Source: Scolanthus callimorphus
Taxonomy: Eukaryota > Cnidaria > Anthozoa > Actiniaria > Edwardsiidae
Reading direction: 5' to 3'
Assembly: GCA_033964015.1 (NCBI GenBank)
Contig: CM066916.1
Span: 28,537,404-28,601,403 of the forward strand
DNA length: 64,000 bases
The notes below the pieces were generated by a model. It ran no database searches, was not told the DNA's origin, and saw only the letters and a program-made list of their open reading frames with translations. The position numbers were made by a program, and so were the translations under genes. Of the stretch, positions 57,701 to 64,000 are shown piece after piece (position 1 is the first letter of the stretch; each line of letters begins with the position of its first letter).

Positions 57701-60017
57701 TATGGAGGAGGTTTTTTGTGACTGTCCATTGTCTTACTACAATCAAATGCAAAAGAGGGAGACACACTTGCCTTTCTGGTCCCTTCCCTGTCTCTTTCAA
57801 TATTGACTAAAAAGTATGACACTTGTCCAGCTCGATTAGCAACATTGAAAGGGTGAAGGCGGAGAGAAGGGATGTAAGTGTGCCAACATGTTGCATTTGA
57901 TTGTAGCATAAAATAATGGTGCAAACTTTTTTTAGTGATGTCATGACTATAACAATAATAAAAAAACATCTGCTGGCTTTAACTTTGTATCAAAAAGATT
58001 AAAAACATGAGAATAAATAAATAAAAAACAGCATACCTTAATAAGAAGTCTTGTCTTTCTTTCTCTCCCAGAGGGATGAGTGCCAGGGGAGTTCTGGGTA
58101 TCAATGGTGCCTACAGAAAAAGGACTTAGATTTTAAAATCTAGATGAAACAAAATCAATACAAGAATTGACAAACTTCTCACATACCTCCCCAAGAATGT
58201 CATGCTCTTTCAAATCAATGTTTTTGGCCTCCTTGATGTCATCCAAGCACAGAAACTAGAAAATAAAATTCATTTGAGATAAAACACTAGAGTCAGCACT
58301 TTATCCTTTAGCTCCCAAAATAACAGAATGAAGATACTAGTTAACACCGTGCAGCTTGTTTGATAAATTTACATGTAGCTGCTGAAAGAGACCCTTAATT
58401 ACAGAATAGGCCATTTCACATTAACATTGATTAATAAAAATCTCATAGTAATTATCAGGAATAGGACCCAGTGTTCGATTCTAATATATTTTACTAATAT
58501 GGATGCATAGAATTAAATATTGGGCTCCATTTCTTGATAACTATTATATATTTTAATCAATATTAATGTGAGAAAGTCCTATTGAAGGCAGACCCCAAGC
58601 AATATCAGCTACAAAACTGGTTGATATTAACTAGCCATTTTTTAATTGGAAAGTGAAAAACTTTGATAGCTTTTGTAAGTGTTCACTTTGAAAAGAGATC
58701 CTGGAGGGGGGGGGGGGGGGCATCTGGGGATCCTGGATACCACAATTTGGTCCAACAAATTGTGGTTTGGGGAAATCTAAGGAGGGGGAAGGGGTCCCTC
58801 TACTTTGGGCATGATGATCTGTTATTCACTTACGTCTTCCTCCTCCTGGAAAGTGATATCCTTGTCTTGACCTTGATCATCAACAGACACAGCCTGCTGA
58901 AGACGCCTGCAATGATGAACAGGAAATATTTTTTTGTTTATGTTATTCTTATTGTTATAGCAAGGAATTTTTAAGTCACGAGAGCTTAAAAACAAAGGGA
59001 AGTCTCAGTTGGTAATCTACAAATGTAGTTGTTAATATTGATGGTTTGCAATTATAATTCCTTTGGGAATAAAATCACAAAAGCGCAGCGACCATGTTGG
59101 TGGACAGAACAAAGGAACAAATGAGCTTTATTTTGTTCTTTTCCACCAACATGGCGCCAGTGACGTCAAATGCAAACCAAGAAATTCTTGGTCACTTAGA
59201 AAACTGGATTGCTTGTGGGAGATTTTTTATTATTACAGAATTTGAGTGAGAATTCAAATGGGAGTCTTCATTGGAGCTGGTTGTTTACAAGAGGGTAGCT
59301 CGTGTTTTTTTTTTCTCCCAGAGGACTGACACTTACTTTTTACTAGCAATCAGGTCCAGAGTTTGGTACACTAGTGTGTAGAGATATTCCACTTTCCTGG
59401 AGTAAACACATGCCGAGCCTTGGATCAGAAGTGCTGCTTCGGCAAAGTTCATGGAAGTTTTACCACCATCAAAGGAGATTTGGATCTTCTCAATCTAAAT
59501 AGAATGGTTTATTAAGGACTTGAGATAAAGTCTTATGAGTATGGCAAATCGAATGCATTTATGAACACAGTTGTTAGATGAATTTCAATGTTTTGTCATT
59601 AAAATTTCAGGCAAAGAAACAAAGTTTAGTGGAGTGCTGCGGTCATTCTACCGGTTATTCGCTTATGATTTTGAACAGCGCCAACTTCATACATGCACGG
59701 GAAAACATTGATTGAAGTACCACTAAGTTTCACGTGCCGACAGAGCATGTTTTTTTCTCGCGATTAAGGGCAGTTAGATGCAATCGACGGTAATAGTAGC
59801 CCTTCACAAACAATATTTTATCTAAAGAAATAACTTGGAAGGTTAGACTACAGAAAAGCTACAAAAAGTACAAACAAACTGACCTCGGCTAAATACTCCT
59901 CAAGTTGTGCTGCAACATCAATGTCCCAATTCTTGGTCAAATCTCTGATCGGCTGTAACAAATAACTGTACCGCGACGCCAGGTCGTTGCCGGCATTACC
60001 ACGACCTGTGTGGGCAT
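48745..60017 (-). CDS. NCAPH2: Condensin-2 complex subunit H2 (kleisin), complete
   Basis: Kleisin subunit that bridges the SMC2/SMC4 heads in condensin II in the nucleus (family knowledge). Exons 5' to 3': 59884-60017, 59337-59494, 58834-58906, 58187-58255, 58037-58110, 57518-57557, 56597-56716, 56379-56426, 55773-55905 (left border unsure), 55229-55302, 55070-55139, 53960-54088, 53286-53342, 52950-53020, 52197-52295, 51662-51765, 51033-51198, 50453-50513, 50018-50058, 49896-49940, 48745-48882. Key matches: [76 protein letters not shown]. Total is about 636 residues (human about 605). One-base breaks occur near 60005, 56660, 55274 and 51091, and probably in the 55773 or 51662 exons. The start ATG (60015-60017) is out of frame by one base with the rest. 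Confidence 0.95.
48940..49240. mobile_element. MITE with 31-bp TIRs and internal tandem units
   Basis: Ends gggccattccattttttagc and ttaaaaatggaatggccc. The inside has about five units of roughly 45 bp with ctcttccgtgg and tttttccgaggggg. It is next to the last NCAPH2 exon, inside its final intron. A 50-bp direct duplication (aacaggaataaggagagagg) follows at 49235-49330. Confidence 0.8.
50737..50929. repeat. Near-perfect fold-back, arms about 80 bp
   Basis: tagcctgcttgcaggtggta and the ttcgatgatcgg region are mirrored by ccgatcatcgaa and ctgcaagcaggcta. It is in an NCAPH2 intron. Confidence 0.9.
52341..52460 (-). mobile_element. Family I MITE, copy 6 (NCAPH2 intron), partial
   Basis: aaagagcctgtgtcagccac, tcctttgttattgttttcg and gatgaattacgtgaa match the outer half of copy 5. 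Confidence 0.65.
52763..52938. mobile_element. Family G MITE copy 2, at an NCAPH2 splice donor
   Basis: Ends ctccagagctccccggctcg and cggggagatctgggtatgag. The interior matches 33345-33570. It ends about 10 bp from the donor of the exon at 52950-53020. Confidence 0.78.
53357..53555. repeat. (AATTATAAT)n 9-bp microsatellite
   Basis: About 200 bp of ataattata repeats with two interruptions near 53470-53490. It is in an NCAPH2 intron, 15 bp from the exon ending at 53342. Confidence 0.95.
54327..54647. mobile_element. Family B MITE, copy 2 (inverted relative to copy 1)
   Basis: Ends attgcattttgatccgcacc and ggtttaaaaatgcaatt. Five ggaaattcc-type units lie inside. It is collinear with 39361-39682 on the other strand. 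Confidence 0.8.
54648..54949. repeat. Inverted-repeat element adjoining family B copy 2
   Basis: ttacagctgttttcttgagt and attctgctaact are mirrored by gttcgcagaat and actcaaaacagctgtaa. The central 200 bp is unpaired. Confidence 0.7.
55530..55669. mobile_element. Family H MITE copy 2
   Basis: gggcccagttcctgaacagt at the left and agtt...aggaactggcccc at the right, with aagttatctgttgtatagga inside, shared with 18168-18291. It is in an NCAPH2 intron. Confidence 0.78.
56876..57252. repeat. Long, near-perfect palindrome (about 377 bp)
   Basis: Arms of about 170 bp: ttccctgctagcagaggcct to gcccactatatgcgca, mirrored by tgcgcatatagtgggc to aggcctctgctagcagggaa, with only a few mismatches and a loop of about 40 bp. 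It is in an NCAPH2 intron. Confidence 0.92.
59080..59165. repeat. Short inverted repeat
   Basis: ccatgttggtgga...gaacaaa faces tttgttcttttccaccaacatgg. It is in an NCAPH2 intron. Confidence 0.75.
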
Positions 60018-60222
60018 TTTTACGAAGTTATTTGCTTCCCTGAGGCACGAAATACGAGGAAAATAAGCTAAACTACGACATGTTTGTTACTTCGACCTTC
60101 CCGCCATTTTTGAAATGGTACAATGCGCATGACAAATAAATATACCGCTGCCCGATTTCTTGCGCCCGCAATTTTGTTACAGAGTTGATTTGAAAAATTG
60201 AATAAAATTCCATAACTATTAA

Positions 60223-60469
60223 AGGGGCTCTCGCACGCTCGCTGGCCACTTCTCTGACAAGAAAATAGTTCAAATCGCAATCCAATTCCATCCTCTTGAT
60301 AACAGGTCAAAACAACCTAGAATTGCATTTGTCTAACACTTGAAAGGTTTTTCTATTAATCTGGAGGATTATTTTGATTACTACGGGCAAATGTACATGA
60401 GTTTTCACGGATACAATTTTACCTATTTTAAGTCCACGGTGGACGAATATTAAGCGTGCGAGTGCCCCT
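60223..60469 (+). mobile_element. TTAA-flanked MITE, family A copy 3 (best preserved)
   Basis: TTAA on both sides (60219-60222 and 60470-60473). Terminal repeats are aggggctctcgcacgct and agcgtgcgagtgcccct. It is 247 bp with no ORF, lying just upstream of NCAPH2. Confidence 0.85.
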
Positions 60470-60547
60470 TTAAAGTTATATGTTTCTGATTCCATACAAT
60501 ACTAGTATGAATTTTAATTTGAAAATATATTGGGTTCTCCCGGAGAC

Positions 60548-60694
60548 ATTTGCATACCTGGACAACCCAACTTCTATCTGAGATTCTCGCTCACGTGGCA
60601 GGTAAATACAGCCAAATGTATGAAAAAGAAAAATGATCCCGAGAGTAACAATGCGGATGAAATACAATAAATATATAACCATTTTCGCAATCAT
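60548..60694 (-). CDS. Possible first exon with membrane segment (unrecognised)
   Basis: Opens MIAKMVIYLLYFIRIVTLGI and continues IFLFHTFGCIYLP, a hydrophobic stretch fit for a signal anchor, then a charged PRERESQIEVG. A donor-like cag/gtatgc follows near 60553. No downstream exon was found before NCAPH2, and no family is recognised. It could be chance. Confidence 0.2.
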
Positions 60695-60719
60695 GAAGAA
60701 TGCGCGAGGGTGCCAGGCT

Positions 60720-63700
60720 TCAAAACCGAACGGGGGATGAAAATTGTTTAGCTTTTATACATGAGTCCCGGGTTGTCAGCCTAACCCGTCAACCCTTCTC
60801 ACATAATGCTTTGCAGTTTTCATAATACTGTAGATAGCTTTCAGGGGATTAATGGTCGTCTGTTCATGTAAAATAAATTCCGACGAGATGACGTGGTGCG
60901 CATGCGCACACTGAAAACTAAAAAAAAAAAGAAACTAATTCCGGTGTCATTAAATGTCGATGTGTAGTATTGAATTATGATACATGGCAAGCTAAACGGC
61001 AACTGTGAAAAACATTTATGCTATTTTACCGTTATACTGTTAGATACCGTGTGTCCCACATGGATCTCTAAAGCACTAAGGCAGACCTATAAATACGTTG
61101 GTGATGCATATTAATTAGTTGATTGTTCACTAACGGTACGAAAGGGGCGTCCTTATATGGTCTGGTGGCCGGGCGTAGGTATTTAGCTACTGAGGTATTT
61201 AGCTACTGAGCAATTAACACCCAGGATAGCGACTGTCAGGGCCGAAATCTCTGGCGTGGGCATAAGATGCGACGCTTCAGCTCTTTGTCTGGAAGTATGG
61301 TCCTATAATTTTTTACTCATGCACGTAAATATGCTGCTTTTGCATTGGCATGAAAGCAGTTCAGCGAAACGGCCCAAGGAAATCAAAATGGTGACAAAGG
61401 GAACGATTTTTATTTTACACGAACATCTGCAAGTTTTGATGAATATTCCTGCTACATTACCTAAGATATGAGGGAAAATACTCTTCCAAATAAGTAAGAG
61501 GGATTTTTCGGGCGGCTCGCGTGTGCATACACATCAAGTTTTATTTCGGTGGAAATATCGCGCAAAAAGGTCACGCGCAATCAGTGATCAGTATCAAGTT
61601 GAACGGCCGTGTTGAATCATGTTTAATAATATATGAAGTTGAACCGTTCACTGAATTTCGTGGAAAAATCCGTAAAAATCAAGGATCCCGTCGTGTAACG
61701 TGATTCAAGTGCTCCTTTAGCCAATTGCTTTCAATGCTGAATGGATTTGAAAATTGCTGAGTAATAAGCATCGCATCTTTTATTTGTCGCTTATTATAAG
61801 AAAAAAACTCAGGTGTGTTAAGGCCTGACTTGAAAGGAGGCGGGGGCTTATACGCGGATTCTTAAGGCAAAAAGCAGTTTTTGCAAATAAACATTCGCAA
61901 AATAGCTACCGATATGGAACTTGGTATGAGTAACACGTCCTTAACTGTTCCATGCATTTAGTGCTATGGAGACACAATTTTATAGTATCTGTAAGTACCT
62001 GTTAAAATTTACTTTCAATCAAAAACGGGGGAAACTTACTGCCAATTTTCCTACTTTTTGACACTAAATTCGTAATCTTCATGAACTTCTGCAGTTGATA
62101 GCGTTTTTTAATCGTGTCCAGGTCACATGATCGTGAGAACTGTTGCCCTAGCAACAAAGTTTCTCTCCTATCTCCGCTAATTTTCAAGGTGGTCTGCCGC
62201 AAAGGAACATTACATCGTATTTTCAGAATAGGATGAATTCGGGTGGGGGTAAAAATTTAGAAGACATAGATTTTAGGGGGGTTATTTTTTGGCACCCTCT
62301 CTCAAAACAGGGGGTAATTTTTTCAGGGACACTGTGGTTCAAACTAAATAATAATATGTACAAGCTATCGCGTCGTGGCATGCAGCGCTACGCCATATAG
62401 CGAGTACGCCAATTTCGGCGCGCTTCGCGCGCATCTGAATGTTCTACAATGTAGTTTTTGAGAACGTGCCCAATGGAATGGCTACGAATGTCATTACAAG
62501 AAAATGTATCTTAGCCAGGAGAAAAAACTAACTCTCCCCTCTCCCCAAAAAGACGCTCTGCAGTAATAAGCATCGGAGCTGTCCCAGTTCGAAAAAAGAA
62601 GGCCTTATTTTATTAGAGCGTGTGAGTTCGAAGTTACGAGGATAGAGATTCGTCATTTGGACCCTGCCTTACGCACGTCATTTGCGATCTTTGTTTACTA
62701 ACACAGCAAATGGAACATGTTCATCTACCTTTTCTTTGAGGTTTGGTGGAATGCGCAATGCATACGAATTAGGGCGGGCTTCGCGCGCAACAAAAGAGAA
62801 ACTTCTGTAAATTGTCTTCCATTAGTTCAAACAGGGGGATCTGGTTACAGGGTGGGGTAAGCTTTTTAGAACATCGATGTTACGTGGGGGTGATTTTTGT
62901 GTCGCCTTTTTAATGAGGGGCCGTGCGAATTTTAACATTCAATAAATTTAGAAAAACACTGCAACCCCCCCCCCCCCCCCCACCCCCCCGTAGACGTAAT
63001 AAACGATCGGTCCCTTACAGTGGAAAAACATTTTTTGAAGGCTGGCTAGCTCATCAGTTCACAAGATGTGTCAAAGCCTCCGTGAAATCACCCAGAATCT
63101 GCAGAAATTGTAAACTCGTTTGATTGACGGAAGCCAAACCGCGGTTTGTTGGTCGCTGTAGAGTTCGCACGCCAGAACGTAAAACGGCAGCGGAAAATGA
63201 AAAAGTAAACATGGTATTAAATTTTAATAATTTCCTTTTTCAACAAAATTAACTTTAAAACAGCGGCCTTTTCTGTATAACAATCGCGGAAAGAAGGAAT
63301 TTCCGAACTTTTCAGGTGATAAGAGAATGTACCAATGAAAAATACCTACCGCAATTACAGTTAATGAATTCGCATTTACTGAAAGTGATGTTTTGACAAA
63401 TGGGTCGGTTTAATGACGAGCAGATTAGCCCACTCGCTGTGAGACCGAAAATAGCTCCAAACACTTTCGACAATTTAATAGAGCTAATTCATTACTATGT
63501 TGAGAGCTTTCAGTCTAGATATCCGGTTCACAAAAAAAGTATTTTATGCTAATATTCCACCCACCAGTCGAAACATTTTCGTTAGGTAAATCGAGGGACA
63601 CTCAATTGGCCTTTTCATGAGAGAAGCGCAAAGAATCCATGATTATCAATCGTTCCTGAAAACTACTAAAAAACTACACAAGCAGTGAAGAAGAAGCAGC

Positions 63701-64000
63701 CGTTGTGTTTTCAGGAGCAATTTGTGAATAGCAGGTACGAAATTGAAACCAGCCGGGAGAAACATTGAGAACTTTTGCATTTTGTGATCGTACTTTTTCA
63801 CGCTGTTCTCATAATAGTTGTCGTATTTCTTTTAGGGGGTTGGGGGGGGGGGTCCCATCGCCATTTGTCTTTGCGAGATTTTGATCGCCATGATACGAAC
63901 TCCGAATGGATAGGACATCGTGTTCTTAAAAGAACACCGACGATGAAAACCCGAGAAAATTTAGAACATTAAAGGTGAATTCAAGAAGAATAGATGCACT
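60720..64000. other. Right flank, no gene recognised
   Basis: Short ORFs only. 61178-61213 holds a duplicated ggtatttagctactgag. 62218-63020 is a diverged relative of the 35835-36825 element: cgcgcttcgcgcgc words at 62418 and 62775, a C run at 62966, and end gatcggtcccttaca. Confidence 0.5.

Noticed and set aside
61256..61703. Two short ORFs in the right flank
   Set aside because: No splice-site support, motif or family resemblance.

Overview
This is eukaryotic nuclear DNA with spliced genes, long AT-rich introns and a dense load of short inverted-repeat transposons. The gene set (condensin II, BRISC/BRCA1-A subunit, APAF1, a trunk/PTTH-like prohormone) together with the repeat style suggests an anthozoan cnidarian, probably a stony coral. 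The species is inference; the gene calls rest on translated exons with matching splice sites and phases.

Layout, left to right. An ABRAXAS-type gene (minus, 2190-6817) is missing its 3' part. An intact Merlin/ISXO2-type transposase (minus, 7759-8814) has its own TATA box. A secreted cystine-knot prohormone of the trunk/PTTH type (minus, 10946-11898) follows. RPS10 (plus, 13334-17521) has a TOP-like 5' exon and four coding exons. A complete APAF1 (minus, 22198-42364) encodes two CARD exons, an NB-ARC exon, helical exons and about 15 WD40 blades, mostly one blade per exon. An ARL14EP-like gene (minus, 43664-44222) and a TMEM263-like gene (plus, 45141-46068) diverge from a shared 0.9 kb spacer. 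A complete NCAPH2 (minus, 48745-60017) has about 21 coding exons. No gene was recognised from 60.7 to 64 kb.

The genes are not one pathway. They are ordinary housekeeping, apoptosis and chromatin genes. Spaces and introns are filled with fold-back elements and MITE-like families (TTAA-flanked, TTA-flanked and others), minisatellites and microsatellites. Several families recur between the introns of different genes.

A striking property of the sequence is that nearly every conserved host gene carries isolated one-base reading-frame breaks. I count about 16 in roughly 9 kb of coding sequence. Almost all look like a missing base, several in homopolymers, while splice sites and phases stay intact. 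This fits an unpolished long-read assembly better than pseudogenes. The transposase ORF has none.
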